From: Pelagibacterium sediminicola
GTDB lineage: Bacteria; Pseudomonadota; Alphaproteobacteria; Rhizobiales; Devosiaceae
Assembly (NCBI RefSeq): GCF_003390885.1
Contig: NZ_QMEL01000001.1
Location: 186,001 to 250,000 of the forward strand
Direction: 5' to 3'
DNA length: 64,000 nt
Below, piece after piece: positions 18,083 through 26,551 of the stretch. Below the pieces are notes generated by a model. The model did no database searches, was not told where the DNA came from, and worked only from the letters and a program-made list of their open reading frames with translations. The position numbers were made by a program, and so were the translations under genes. Positions within the stretch are counted from its first letter, which is position 1; every line of letters begins with the position of its first letter.

Positions 18083-19288
18083 CTATGCCTCGTCGAGCGC
18101 GTAGGTGAAGTCGGCGATGAGGTCGTCGGGATCTTCCAGCCCCACCGACAGGCGCAGCAGGCCCGCGCTGATGCCCATTTCGGCCTTTGCATCGTCCGAA
18201 AAACGCTGGTGGGTGGTGGTTGCGGGGTGGGAGATGATCGATTTGGCGTCGCCCAGATTGTTGGAGATCGCAACGATCGCCAGCGCGTCGGCCATCCGGA
18301 ACGCCGCCTCCTTGCCGCCCTTTACCGTGAGGGCGATCAGCGTCGAGCCGCCGCCCATCTGGCGCCTCGCCAGTTCGTGCTGGGGATGGCTGGGGTGGAA
18401 GGGATAGCTTATGTGCTCGATTTTGGGGTGGCTGGCAAAAAAATCGGCCAGTCTGGCCGCGCCATCGGTCATCGCCTTGACGCGGAGTGGCAGGGTTTCA
18501 AGGCTCTTGAGCAGCACCCAGGCGTTGAACGGGGACATGGAGGGTCCGGTCTGGCGGATGATGGTGTGGATATCGCCCTCGATCAGCTCCCTGCGGCCAA
18601 GGATGACCCCGCCCAGCGCGCGTCCCTGCCCGTCCATATGCTTGGTCGCCGAATAAACGACGAGATCGGCGCCCAGTTCGAGCGGCTTTTGCCAGATGGG
18701 GGTGGCAAAGACGTTATCGACGACGAGCACCGCACCATGGGCGTGTGCGATATCGGCGACGGCCCTCAGATCCACCAGATCGAGCGTTGGATTGGTCGGG
18801 GTTTCGACGAACACCAGCTTTGTGTTGGGCCGCATGGCGCGGGTGAAATTTTCCGGGTCGCGGCCATCGACGAGCGTCGTTTCAACGCCCCAGCGCGGCA
18901 GATAGTCTTCCATCACGTAGCGGCACCCGCCAAACAGCGCCCGGGCGGCAACCGCATGATCGCCGGCCCGCACCTGGCTGAGCACAGCCGTCGTGACGGC
19001 GGCCATGCCCGAGGCCGTGCCGCGCGCCGCCTCGGCTCCTTCGAGCAGCGCGGCGCGCGTCTGGAACGTCTCGACGGTGGGGTTTGAAAAGCGCGAATAG
19101 ATGTGGCCGGGCTCGGTGCCGTCAAAGCGCGCTTCGGCGCCTTCGGAAGTGGGATAGACAAAGCCGGAATTGAAAAAGATGGCCTCGGAGGTTTCTCCGT
19201 ACTGGCTGCGCTCCATACCGCCGTGAACCAGCATGGTCTGCGCCTTGCGGCGCCTGTGGTCGTAAAGCGGGTTCTTTTCCTTGGGCAT
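18083..19288 (-). CDS. metZ: O-succinylhomoserine sulfhydrylase
   Basis: PLP enzyme of the Cys/Met-metabolism family, 401 residues, making homocysteine directly from O-succinylhomoserine and sulfide. It shows the family motifs YSRFSNPT, the lysine in VVYSATKHMDGQGR and the C-terminal SLGxx-like stretch (here NNLGDAKSIISHPATTTH). A SAM-II riboswitch immediately upstream confirms the methionine role. The MetZ rather than MetB/MetC assignment rests on overall similarity and the riboswitch context. The start is ATG 19288. Confidence 0.9.
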   Translation of the reverse strand: MPKEKNPLYDHRRRKAQTMLVHGGMERSQYGETSEAIFFNSGFVYPTSEGAEARFDGTEPGHIYSRFSNPTVETFQTRAALLEGAEAARGTASGMAAVTTAVLSQVRAGDHAVAARALFGGCRYVMEDYLPRWGVETTLVDGRDPENFTRAMRPNTKLVFVETPTNPTLDLVDLRAVADIAHAHGAVLVVDNVFATPIWQKPLELGADLVVYSATKHMDGQGRALGGVILGRRELIEGDIHTIIRQTGPSMSPFNAWVLLKSLETLPLRVKAMTDGAARLADFFASHPKIEHISYPFHPSHPQHELARRQMGGGSTLIALTVKGGKEAAFRMADALAIVAISNNLGDAKSIISHPATTTHQRFSDDAKAEMGISAGLLRLSVGLEDPDDLIADFTYALDEA

Positions 19289-19304
19289 GGGCCACCTCGA
19301 AACG

Positions 19305-19335
19305 AAAAAACCGGCACGCGTGCGATCGCGGCCGG
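19305..19335 (-). terminator. Intrinsic terminator between SAM-II aptamer and metZ
   Basis: Read on the minus strand, CCGGC-CGCG pairs with CGCG-(T)-GCCGG around the 6-nt loop ATCGCA, with a single bulged T, and runs into six T residues (19310-19305). It sits 8 bases after the aptamer and 17 bases before the metZ ATG, the position of a riboswitch expression platform. Confidence 0.75.
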
Positions 19336-19342
19336 CGGAAAA

Positions 19343-19405
19343 CGGGTCTCTTTAGCAGCTTGTTTTAAGGTGGCCTGCAATCGGACCGGCCAAATCACCA
19401 CCTCG
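19343..19405 (-). ncRNA. SAM-II riboswitch aptamer
   Basis: On the minus strand the P1 stem CGAGGTGG/CCACCT encloses the conserved TGATTTGG and ATTGCAGG segments; the 3' tail carries the hallmark GCTAAA, followed by GAGACCC that can pair with GGTC in the loop to form the pseudoknot. This is the S-adenosylmethionine-sensing class found before metA, metX and metZ in alphaproteobacteria. It lies about 25 bases after a good promoter. Confidence 0.87.
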
Positions 19406-19436
19406 CCGGAGCCTAAAAGCTGCGGACAGCGATGTT

Positions 19437-19464
19437 GTTAGACCCAAATGCGGCTTGGCGTCAA
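19437..19464 (-). promoter_or_regulatory. metZ promoter
   Basis: Read on the minus strand: TTGACG (19464-19459), a 16-bp spacer, TCTAAC (19442-19437). Transcription would begin near 19430, so the SAM-II aptamer would be the first structured part of the leader. Confidence 0.6.
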
Positions 19465-19510
19465 TCGCCCCGGTTGATAAGCCTGAACCAGACGATATTG
19501 CTGCTCTCTC

Positions 19511-19620
19511 CAATATCATTCCGGCATTCATTGCCGGAATCCAGAATAGCGGCAGCGGCATACACTGAGCGCGTTGGTGGTTCCGCGCTGGGCCCCGGGA
19601 ATAAATCCCGGGGTGACATA
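19511..19620 (+). repeat. Pair of palindromic repeats between metZ and dcd
   Basis: Two hairpins: ATTCCGGCA...TGCCGGAAT at about 19517-19540 and CCCCGGGA...TCCCGGGG at about 19591-19613. Near-identical hairpins, in the opposite order, occur at 41282-41312 and 41346-41375. They belong to the dispersed mosaic family. Confidence 0.65.
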
Positions 19621-19658
19621 CGGAGTTTGGCATGCGCGAGGAAAAGGAGCGGGTGAGG

Positions 19659-20771
19659 ATGAGCGAAGCGTGGCCACAGGGGATTTTTTCGGCGCGGCTC
19701 ATCAAGGCACTCGCGAGGACCGGCGCCATTGCTTCGGGCAAGAAGTTCGACGCCGATCAGGTCCAGCCCGCAAGCCTTGACCTGCGGCTGGGCGAAAAGG
19801 CGCTGCGCGTGCGCTCGAGCTTTCTGCCCGGTCCCGAAAAGACGGTGGCCGAGCGGGTGGAAAACCTAAAGCTGCACGAAATCGATCTCACCAAGGGGGC
19901 GGTGCTCGAGCGCGGCTGCGTCTATATCGTCCCGCTGCTCGAAAGCCTCGACCTGCCCAAAGAGGTGGCGGCGGCCGCCAACCCCAAGAGCTCGACCGGA
20001 CGGCTCGATATCTTCACCCGCGTCATCACCGACGGCGCGCGCAGCTTCGATACGGTGGCGGCCGGTTATAAGGGCCCGCTTTATATCGAAATCTCGCCGC
20101 GTACCTTCCCGGTGCTGGTAAGGACCGGCTCGCGGCTGTCCCAGATGCGGTTCCGCTCGGGAAATCCGCGCCTCTCGATCGCCCAGCACAAGGCGCTGCA
20201 CAAGAAGGAAACGCTGGTTTTCGACCCCAACATGGATGTGGGCGAGGGCGTGGCACTATCCATCGATCTCAAGGGCGACGGGCGCGGCGGGCTGATCGGG
20301 TTCCGCTCCAAGCGCCACACGGCGGTGGTCGATGTGGACAGGAAGGACGCGCTCGATGTGCTCGACTACTGGGAGCCGCTCTATAATCGCGGCGACAACG
20401 AGCTGATCCTCGATCCCGACGAGTTCTATATCCTCGTTTCACGCGAGAGTGTTCACGTGCCCCCCGACTACGCCGCCGAGATGGTGCCGTTCGATCCTTT
20501 GGTGGGTGAGTTCCGCGTCCATTACGCCGGGTTCTTCGATCCCGGCTTCGGCCATTCGGCGGCGGGCGGGGAGGGCTCGCGCGCCGTGCTGGAAGTGCGG
20601 AGCCGCGAGGTGCCGTTTCTTTTGGGCCACGGCCAGACCGTGGGGCGGCTGCTTTATGAAAAGATGGCCGAGCGGCCCGCCGAGCTTTACGGCACCGCGC
20701 TGGGGTCCAACTATCAGGCCCAGAGCCTCAAGCTTTCAAAGCATTTCAGGGCGTTTCCGGCTGAGGGTTGA
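19659..20771 (+). CDS. dcd: 2'-deoxycytidine 5'-triphosphate deaminase (long form)
   Basis: A 370-residue protein of the long Dcd family of Hyphomicrobiales, about twice the size of E. coli Dcd (193 residues). It deaminates dCTP to dUTP for dTMP synthesis. The N-terminal half has ASLDLRLGEKA, NPKSSTGRLDIF and the SRLSQMRF segment typical of dUTPase-fold proteins; related patterns in the C-terminal half suggest a duplicated fold. The ATG at 19659 has AAGGAG ten bases upstream; an ATG at 19632 would add nine residues. dut is elsewhere in the window (60210-60683). Confidence 0.8.
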   Translation: MSEAWPQGIFSARLIKALARTGAIASGKKFDADQVQPASLDLRLGEKALRVRSSFLPGPEKTVAERVENLKLHEIDLTKGAVLERGCVYIVPLLESLDLPKEVAAAANPKSSTGRLDIFTRVITDGARSFDTVAAGYKGPLYIEISPRTFPVLVRTGSRLSQMRFRSGNPRLSIAQHKALHKKETLVFDPNMDVGEGVALSIDLKGDGRGGLIGFRSKRHTAVVDVDRKDALDVLDYWEPLYNRGDNELILDPDEFYILVSRESVHVPPDYAAEMVPFDPLVGEFRVHYAGFFDPGFGHSAAGGEGSRAVLEVRSREVPFLLGHGQTVGRLLYEKMAERPAELYGTALGSNYQAQSLKLSKHFRAFPAEG

Positions 20772-20820
20772 GGCGCGTTTCCGGCATCGTTGGCCCCCTC
20801 ACCCCGGCGTGGGGTTGTTA

Positions 20821-20979
20821 TATCGCATATGGTTCGGCTGCCGCCGAATCCCCCCTCCCATCCTCCCCCACAAAGGGGGAGGTGCTGGCCTTGTGCGTAG
20901 GGAGACAGCCAAGGAAAAGGAAACACCCTCCCCTTGATGGGGAGGGGTGAAGCCACGCACGCAAATCCATATGCGATAG
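20821..20979. repeat. MITE-like repeat with 12-bp inverted termini
   Basis: A 159-bp element bounded by TATCGCATATGG (20821-20832) and its exact complement CCATATGCGATA (20968-20979). The interior carries GC hairpins and is the inverted counterpart of the element at 17823-17987. No open frame and no clear target-site duplication are seen. It sits between the convergent dcd and choV genes, where it could also stop transcription. Confidence 0.75.
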
Positions 20980-21043
20980 CTCTGCCCCGTGGGAATGGGT
21001 CGGGAGAAGGGGCAGCGATGCCGGCTAAAAAAGCTTGCCCATC

Positions 21044-22099
21044 TCAGACCGGATCGGCCACATCCGGCGAATATTTCGCCAGCGCCCGGATCACCTGTCT
21101 CGCGCTCACGCGGCCGATCTGGCCGCCATCGGCATTGGTGACGCCGACCCATTGGTGTTCGGCGAACCAGGGCAGCACGTCCTCGCAGCGGGCATCCATG
21201 GGGACGGTGTGCTCGCAAGGCTCGAACGCACCCTTTTCCATGATGGTGCGCACGTGGATGGCACGGGCCTTGTTCACGTCGCGCACGAACTCCTCGATAT
21301 GGGCGTTGGCCGGGTTGAGCACGATTTCCTCGGGCTTGCCGACCTGCTGCACCGCGCCATCCTTGAGCACCGCGATACGGTTGCCGATCTTGAGCGCCTC
21401 GTCGAAATCATGGGTGATAAACAGGATGGTCTTGTTGAGCGAGGACTGCAGCTCGATCAACTGTTCCTGCATGCCGGAACGGATCAGCGGATCGAGGGCG
21501 GAAAACGCCTCGTCCATCAACAATATGTCGGTGTCCATGGCCAGCGCCCGGGCGAGCCCCACGCGCTGCTGCTGGCCACCGGAAAGCTGGCGGGGGCGCG
21601 ATCGTTCATAGCCCGACAGCCCCACCACCTCGACCCAATGGGCTGCCCGCTCCAGCCGCTCGGCTTTCCCGACGCCCCGAATCTCAAGGCCATAGGCGAC
21701 ATTGCTGAGCACCGAGCGGTGCGGGAGCAGCCCGAATTTCTGGAACACCATGGCGATCGAGGTGCGCCGGAAGGTGCGCAACTGGTCAAGGCTCATCGAG
21801 AGCACGTCCTCGCCATTGACGACGATCTTGCCGGCAGTCGGGTCGATCAGGCGGTTGACGTGGCGGATGAGGGTGGATTTTCCCGATCCCGAAAGCCCCA
21901 TGACCACGAAAATCTGGCCCCGTTCGATGTCCAGACTCACATCGTCCAGACCCACGACATGGTTGGTTTCGGCTTGTACCTCGGTCTTGGACTTGCCTTT
22001 TGTGAGAAGGGCGAGTGCCGTTTCGGGGGCGGGCCCAAAAATCTTGGTGACCCCACGCATGGTGATGGCGAGGTCTGCTGTCGTGCCGTTGGTATCCAT
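21044..22099 (-). CDS. Betaine/choline ABC transporter ATPase (ProV/ChoV type)
   Basis: ATPase of a quaternary-amine uptake system, 351 residues. Walker A is GLSGSGKST (about residues 68-76), signature [11 protein letters not shown], Walker B ILLMDEAFSALDP. After the ATPase core, about residues 280-345 form a CBS-like regulatory region (ARCEDVLPWFAEHQWVGV), typical of ProV/OpuAA proteins that sense ionic strength. Its start shares a base with the permease stop. The trio order binding protein, permease, ATPase matches rhizobial choXWV. Confidence 0.9.
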   Translation of the reverse strand: MDTNGTTADLAITMRGVTKIFGPAPETALALLTKGKSKTEVQAETNHVVGLDDVSLDIERGQIFVVMGLSGSGKSTLIRHVNRLIDPTAGKIVVNGEDVLSMSLDQLRTFRRTSIAMVFQKFGLLPHRSVLSNVAYGLEIRGVGKAERLERAAHWVEVVGLSGYERSRPRQLSGGQQQRVGLARALAMDTDILLMDEAFSALDPLIRSGMQEQLIELQSSLNKTILFITHDFDEALKIGNRIAVLKDGAVQQVGKPEEIVLNPANAHIEEFVRDVNKARAIHVRTIMEKGAFEPCEHTVPMDARCEDVLPWFAEHQWVGVTNADGGQIGRVSARQVIRALAKYSPDVADPV

Positions 22100-22974
22100 T
22101 ACCGGACCTCCCCGAGACCAAACCGCTCCTGGAGCCGTTTGCCATAGGCTTGCGTGATGCGGTCGAAAACGATGGCGAGCACGACGATGCCGAGCCCGGC
22201 AAAAAGGCCCCGGCTCACCTCGAGCCGCCCGATGCCCTGCAGCACCTGATAGCCGAGCCCGCCCGCCCCGATCATCGAGGCGATCACCACCATGGCGAGC
22301 GCCATCATGGTCGTCTGGTTGACGCCCGCAAGGATGGTGGGGAGCGCAAGCGGCACCTGAACGCCGAACAGACGCTGGGTGGGGGTGTCACCAAAGGCAC
22401 GGCTGGCTTCCATCACCGCCGGGTCGACATTGCGCAGCCCCAGATCGGTGAGACGCATCAGGGGCGGGGAGGCATAAACGATGGTGGCGAGCAGCGCCGG
22501 GATCTTGCCCGGCCCAAAGATCATGACGGCGGGAATGAGATAGACGAAGCTGGGCATGGTCTGCATGAGGTCGAGCACCGGGGTCACGATCTGGCGGACC
22601 CGCATCGAGCGCGACATCCAGACCCCGATGGGGATGGAAATGACGATCGCGGTCAGCGTTGCGGCCAGCATCAGCGCCGTCGTCACCATGGCGTCGCGCC
22701 AGAGCTCCATGATGCCCATGAACACGAGCGCCACCAGCACCACGACGGGCAGTTTCCAGTTGCGGGTGGCGAGGAACGCCAGCCCCACGAGGATGGCGAC
22801 GATGAGCCACCACGGGGTTGCCAGCAGCAGGCGCTCGATCCAGTTGAGGAACATCAAAAGAGGATAGGCCGCCGCCTCGAGCTCGCCGCCCCAGTTGCGC
22901 ACGACCCAGTTGAGCCCGTCATCCACTGCGCGGCGGAGGGGGCGCGTATCGATCAGTTCGGGAAACATTGCCAT
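22099..22974 (-). CDS. Betaine/choline ABC transporter permease (ProW/ChoW type)
   Basis: A 291-residue inner-membrane permease. About six hydrophobic segments lie between residues 35 and 275, with the conserved EAA-type loop around VMEASRAFGDTPTQRLFGVQVPLALP (about 170-195). It couples to the ProV-like ATPase, whose start overlaps its stop. The N-terminal 60 residues (MFPELIDTRPLRRAVDDGL) match the amphipathic head of ProW proteins. Confidence 0.9.
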   Translation of the reverse strand: MAMFPELIDTRPLRRAVDDGLNWVVRNWGGELEAAAYPLLMFLNWIERLLLATPWWLIVAILVGLAFLATRNWKLPVVVLVALVFMGIMELWRDAMVTTALMLAATLTAIVISIPIGVWMSRSMRVRQIVTPVLDLMQTMPSFVYLIPAVMIFGPGKIPALLATIVYASPPLMRLTDLGLRNVDPAVMEASRAFGDTPTQRLFGVQVPLALPTILAGVNQTTMMALAMVVIASMIGAGGLGYQVLQGIGRLEVSRGLFAGLGIVVLAIVFDRITQAYGKRLQERFGLGEVR

Positions 22975-23052
22975 CCCTTGTGCTGTTGCCCGTAAAAGGA
23001 AACGCGACCGGGCGATGGCCCGGCCGCGATTAAGTGTTATCGGCTTTCAGCT

Positions 23053-24090
23053 TCAGCCAAGACTGGCCAGCACGCGCTCGGCGACGTCGTCGGGGACCCA
23101 TGAGGTCCACAGGTCCTGTTCGGTGCGCAGGAAGTTCTCGGCCGTCTCGGCAGCGTCCGCCATGTTCTCCTCGCCATAAACGAGGAGCGAACTGATCTGG
23201 GCATTGGTGAGCCCCGCCTTGGCCAGATAGGCCGCAACCTCGGGCGCCTCCTCGGGCAGCCATGCGGCAGCTCCGATCACAGCCGGGGAGGACGGATAGG
23301 CCGACACACCGGCCGGTTCCCGGCAATCGGTGTCGGTATTGCAGGTATAGGCCTCGATATCGACCGGGCCCAGGTCAAGCTGAACGGCGTCGAACTGGCC
23401 AAGGATCGAGGTCGGACCCCAATAGTAAAAAAGGATCGGCTCCTCGCGGGTGAAGGCCCTTGCAATCGAAGCATCGAGCGCGCCGCCCGAACCGGGGGAA
23501 AAGAGGTTCCAGCCCTTGTTTTCCATGTCGAACGCCTCGAACAGCGCCGAAGTGGACAGTTCGCACACCCAGCCCGGCGGGCAGGAATAAAGCCGGCCCT
23601 CGCCGGGGTTTTCAGGGTCGGGGAACAGGTCCGGATGCTCGATCACCGCCTCGGCGGTGGTCAGTTCGGGATGCGCTTCCAGTGTATAGCGGGGGATGAA
23701 CCAGCCCTCGACCGTGCCGTCGGTGATGGCGTCGGCAAGCTGGACGACGATGCCCTCCTCGATGCCGCGCTCCCAGGGCTCCTCGATGGCGCTGGTCCAC
23801 AATTCCGGCGCCAGCGCCGGGGTGCCGCGCGAGAGCATGGAGGCGGAAGTCGGGACCGTATCGCCCGCCACGACCTCGACATTACAGCCGAACCCTTCGC
23901 CCAGAATCATCGCATGGATATGGGCGAGGGCTGCGGCCGAGGGCCAGGTCATTTCGGCGATGTCGATGTTACGGTCGGTGCCGCAAGTGGTTTCCTGCGC
24001 AAGCGCCGGTATGGATGTGGTCGCAAAAAGCGTCCCTGCGAGTGCGACAACACCCATCGCGGCGGCAACGCCACCCGATTTAAAAAGCAT
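23053..24090 (-). CDS. Betaine/choline ABC transporter binding protein (ChoX/ProX type)
   Basis: Periplasmic solute-binding protein of the OpuAC fold, 345 residues. The signal peptide covers about residues 1-30, with cleavage after IPALA. Several Trp and Tyr residues (EMTWPSAAALAH, LFYYWGPTS) could form the aromatic cage that binds quaternary ammonium compounds. The ATG at 24090 has GGAGG seven bases upstream and is preferred to ATGs at 24108 and 24153. Choline, glycine betaine or proline betaine cannot be told apart from sequence. Confidence 0.87.
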   Translation of the reverse strand: MLFKSGGVAAAMGVVALAGTLFATTSIPALAQETTCGTDRNIDIAEMTWPSAAALAHIHAMILGEGFGCNVEVVAGDTVPTSASMLSRGTPALAPELWTSAIEEPWERGIEEGIVVQLADAITDGTVEGWFIPRYTLEAHPELTTAEAVIEHPDLFPDPENPGEGRLYSCPPGWVCELSTSALFEAFDMENKGWNLFSPGSGGALDASIARAFTREEPILFYYWGPTSILGQFDAVQLDLGPVDIEAYTCNTDTDCREPAGVSAYPSSPAVIGAAAWLPEEAPEVAAYLAKAGLTNAQISSLLVYGEENMADAAETAENFLRTEQDLWTSWVPDDVAERVLASLG

Positions 24091-24124
24091 AATGATGCCT
24101 CCAGCCATGTTTATAGTGGCGCGG

Positions 24125-24153
24125 ACGCTAACAACGTGCGGTTTCCCTGTCAA
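24125..24153 (-). promoter_or_regulatory. Candidate promoter of the betaine/choline operon
   Basis: Read on the minus strand: a perfect TTGACA (24153-24148), a 17-bp spacer, then TAGCGT (24130-24125), a weak -10. It lies 35 bases upstream of the binding-protein start. The weak -10 suggests dependence on an activator or on osmotic conditions, which is inference. Confidence 0.45.
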
Positions 24154-24505
24154 ATCAACGAATACTTGAAAGACAACTGTATAAGAGAAGAAAGAATGTC
24201 TCCGTTTACATCCGGATCAGAATCATAATTTTAAACATATTACTTTTTTTGTATTCGGGAAATCTGCCCAAGAACTGATAGCGCCACTTTGTTGACAAAA
24301 ATCGATTGTGTTTTTTTGGAAAAAGATGCTTTCCGAGCCTGCCCCCGCTCCCGCAGGTCAGGCAGAAAAGCGGCAGGTCGTCCGCCGAATTTCAAAGCGG
24401 CGCAACTGCCAATGGCCTTGCCCGGCGGCACAATTGCAGCTAGAAGCGAGCGATGGCACCGGATGCTGCCGGATCATTTTCCGGCCTGCTCTGGTCCTTA
24501 AGGAT
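24154..24505. other. AT-rich intergenic stretch before tRNA-Gly
   Basis: No gene is supported in these 352 bp. The part at about 24160-24330 is much richer in A and T than its surroundings, with runs such as TTTTTTT near 24244 and 24308. The rest returns to the local GC level. It separates the betaine/choline promoter from tRNA-Gly and may hold upstream activating sites. No integrase, inverted repeat or second tRNA fragment was seen. Confidence 0.4.
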
Positions 24506-24579
24506 GCGGGTGTAGCTCAATGGTAGAGCAGAAGCTTCCCAAGCTTACGACGAGGGTTCGATTCCCTTCACCCGCTCCA
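24506..24579 (+). tRNA. tRNA-Gly (CCC)
   Basis: A full cloverleaf of 74 nt including an encoded CCA. The acceptor stem GCGGGTG pairs with CACCCGC, the T arm is AGGGTTCGATTCCCT, and the anticodon loop TTCCCAA reads CCC. The closing base pair of the anticodon stem is a G-A mismatch. Confidence 0.95.
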
Positions 24580-24659
24580 TTTTGTCCTCTGCTTAACCGC
24601 GAAACATAGCCAACAGATCGCACCCGGCCGCGCGAGCGCCCTTACGGTGCCCATCAGGC

Positions 24660-25880
24660 TCAGAGCGTCATGCCGAGCTGCCTGCCGACCGATTCCACGT
24701 CCTTGTCGCCACGGCCCGACAGGCACAGGACGATCACCTCGTCGGGCTTCATGGCAGGGGCCAGTTCCATCACATGAGCAAGCCCGTGCGCGCTTTCAAG
24801 CGCGGGGATGATGCCCTCGAACTTGGTGCAGGCCATGAAGGCGTCGAGCGCCTGCTGGTCGGTGACCGGTACATAGGAGACGCGGCCGGTATCGCGCAGG
24901 AAAGCGTGTTCGGGGCCGACGCCGGGATAGTCGAGCCCGGCGGAAATCGAATGGCCCTCGAGAATCTGCCCGTCCTCGTCCTGGAGGAGATAGGTGCGGT
25001 TGCCGTGCAGAACCCCCGGACGCCCGCCGGCCATCGAGGCGGCGTGGCCGTTTTCGACATCGAGCCCGTACCCAGCCGCTTCCGCGCCGAAAATCCTGAC
25101 GCCCGGCTCGTCGAGAAAGTCGTGGAAGGTGCCGATGGCGTTGGAGCCGCCCCCGATACAGGCGACCAGCGCGTCGGGCAGACGGCCTTCCATCTCCATG
25201 ATCTGGGTGCGGATTTCCTCTCCGATCACCTTCTGGAAGTCCCTGACCATTTCGGGATAGGGATGGGGCCCGGCGGCGGTGCCGATCAGGTAATAGGTGG
25301 TGTCCACATTGGTCACCCAGTCGCGCAGCGCCTCGTTCATGGCGTCCTTGAGGGTGCCCGCACCGGCGGTGACGGGCCGCACCTCGGCGCCCAGCATCTT
25401 CATGCGCAAGACGTTGGGCATCTGGCGTTCGACGTCGGTGGCGCCCATGAAGATCGTGCAGGGCAGCCCGAACCGCGCACAGACCGTGGCGGTCGCCACC
25501 CCGTGCTGCCCGGCCCCCGTTTCGGCGATGATGCGCGTCTTGCCCATGCGTTTGGCCAAAAGGATCTGGCCGAGGCAGTTGTTGAGCTTGTGCGAGCCGG
25601 TATGATTCAAATCCTCGCGCTTGAAATAGATGCGCGCGCCGCCCAGTTCCGCGCTCATGCGCTCGGCGAAATAAAGCGGGGAGGGACGGCCCGCGAAATG
25701 GGTGCGCAGATCGTCCATTTCCGCAAGGAATTCGGGGTCCTCTTGCGCGGCGCGGTACGATTTTTCGAGGTCGAGGATGAGCGGCATCAGCGTTTCGGCG
25801 ACGAACCGTCCGCCGAAAATGCCGAACTTGCCGTTCTCGTCGGGCCCCTGGCGCAGGGAATTGGCGGGTTGCTTGTTCAT
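24660..25880 (-). CDS. trpB: Tryptophan synthase beta chain
   Basis: PLP enzyme joining indole and serine to tryptophan, 406 residues. The Schiff-base lysine is in [10 protein letters not shown], the substrate loop is AETGAGQHG, and the phosphate-binding glycines are in [10 protein letters not shown]. It follows trpF on the same strand by 12 bases. The alpha-subunit gene trpA, usually next, is absent: downstream come tRNA-Gly and the betaine/choline operon. The protein itself looks intact. Confidence 0.96.
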   Translation of the reverse strand: MNKQPANSLRQGPDENGKFGIFGGRFVAETLMPLILDLEKSYRAAQEDPEFLAEMDDLRTHFAGRPSPLYFAERMSAELGGARIYFKREDLNHTGSHKLNNCLGQILLAKRMGKTRIIAETGAGQHGVATATVCARFGLPCTIFMGATDVERQMPNVLRMKMLGAEVRPVTAGAGTLKDAMNEALRDWVTNVDTTYYLIGTAAGPHPYPEMVRDFQKVIGEEIRTQIMEMEGRLPDALVACIGGGSNAIGTFHDFLDEPGVRIFGAEAAGYGLDVENGHAASMAGGRPGVLHGNRTYLLQDEDGQILEGHSISAGLDYPGVGPEHAFLRDTGRVSYVPVTDQQALDAFMACTKFEGIIPALESAHGLAHVMELAPAMKPDEVIVLCLSGRGDKDVESVGRQLGMTL

Positions 25881-25892
25881 TTTTCTTTTCTT

Positions 25893-26546
25893 TCACTCCC
25901 GCGCCGCGGCGCGCGCATTGGCGATGAAGGCCGAGATCAGCGCCTTGTCCTTGACGCCCTTTTCGCGCTCGACGCCCGAGGCGACATCGAGCCCGAAGGG
26001 CCTGACCTCGCGTATGGCCCGCGCCACATTGTCGAGGTCGAGGCCACCCGAAAGCATGAAGCGGATGGACCGGTCAAGCCCGGTGAGCAGCGTCCAGTCG
26101 AAGGTTGCGCCCAGCCCGCCGGGCCGTGTGGCATCAGCGGGCGGTTTTGCATCGAGGATCAGCCGGTCGGCGACCCGGGCATAAGCGGGGATGGCCGCAA
26201 CGTCTTCGGCGCTGCCGACGGGAAGCGCCTTGATGATCTTTTTTTTCGTCCGCACCCGCGCCGCCTCAAGCCTTCGGGGCGTTTCCCGGCCATGCAATTG
26301 CAGCCAGCCCGCCCCGCTCGCGGCGGCGGCATCGAGAGCCGCATCATCGGGATCGACCAAAAGGACGACGGTTTCGATCCGCCCGGCGGCCCTTTTGACG
26401 AGGTCCGCCATGCCCGCCCCTTCGATAAAGCGCGGGCTTTTTGGGAAGGCGTTGAAGCCCACCATCGCCGCACCCTCGGCAATGACGTGGTCGAGGATAT
26501 CGGGGGTCCTGATCCCGCAGATCTTGATAACCGGATCGTAAGCCAT
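25893..26546 (-). CDS. trpF: Phosphoribosylanthranilate isomerase
   Basis: A 217-residue TIM-barrel enzyme of tryptophan synthesis that isomerises phosphoribosylanthranilate to CdRP. It shows IKICGIRTP near the N terminus, the strand VVLLVDP, LQLHGRETP, and the phosphate-binding segments FMLSGGLDLDNV and GLDVASGVE near the C terminus. The ATG at 26546 lies five bases after the lapA stop; the longer frame to 26861 overlaps lapA and is rejected. Confidence 0.94.
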   Translation of the reverse strand: MAYDPVIKICGIRTPDILDHVIAEGAAMVGFNAFPKSPRFIEGAGMADLVKRAAGRIETVVLLVDPDDAALDAAAASGAGWLQLHGRETPRRLEAARVRTKKKIIKALPVGSAEDVAAIPAYARVADRLILDAKPPADATRPGGLGATFDWTLLTGLDRSIRFMLSGGLDLDNVARAIREVRPFGLDVASGVEREKGVKDKALISAFIANARAAARE

Positions 26547-26551
26547 GGAGA

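Noticed and set aside
17685-20990. Regularly spaced repeats as a possible CRISPR array.
   Set aside because: Only two copies of the element, inverted and 2.8 kb apart; no direct short repeats with unique spacers and no cas gene.
24506-24579. tRNA-Gly as an integration site for a mobile island.
   Set aside because: No integrase, no repeated tRNA 3' end and no foreign gene set on either side.
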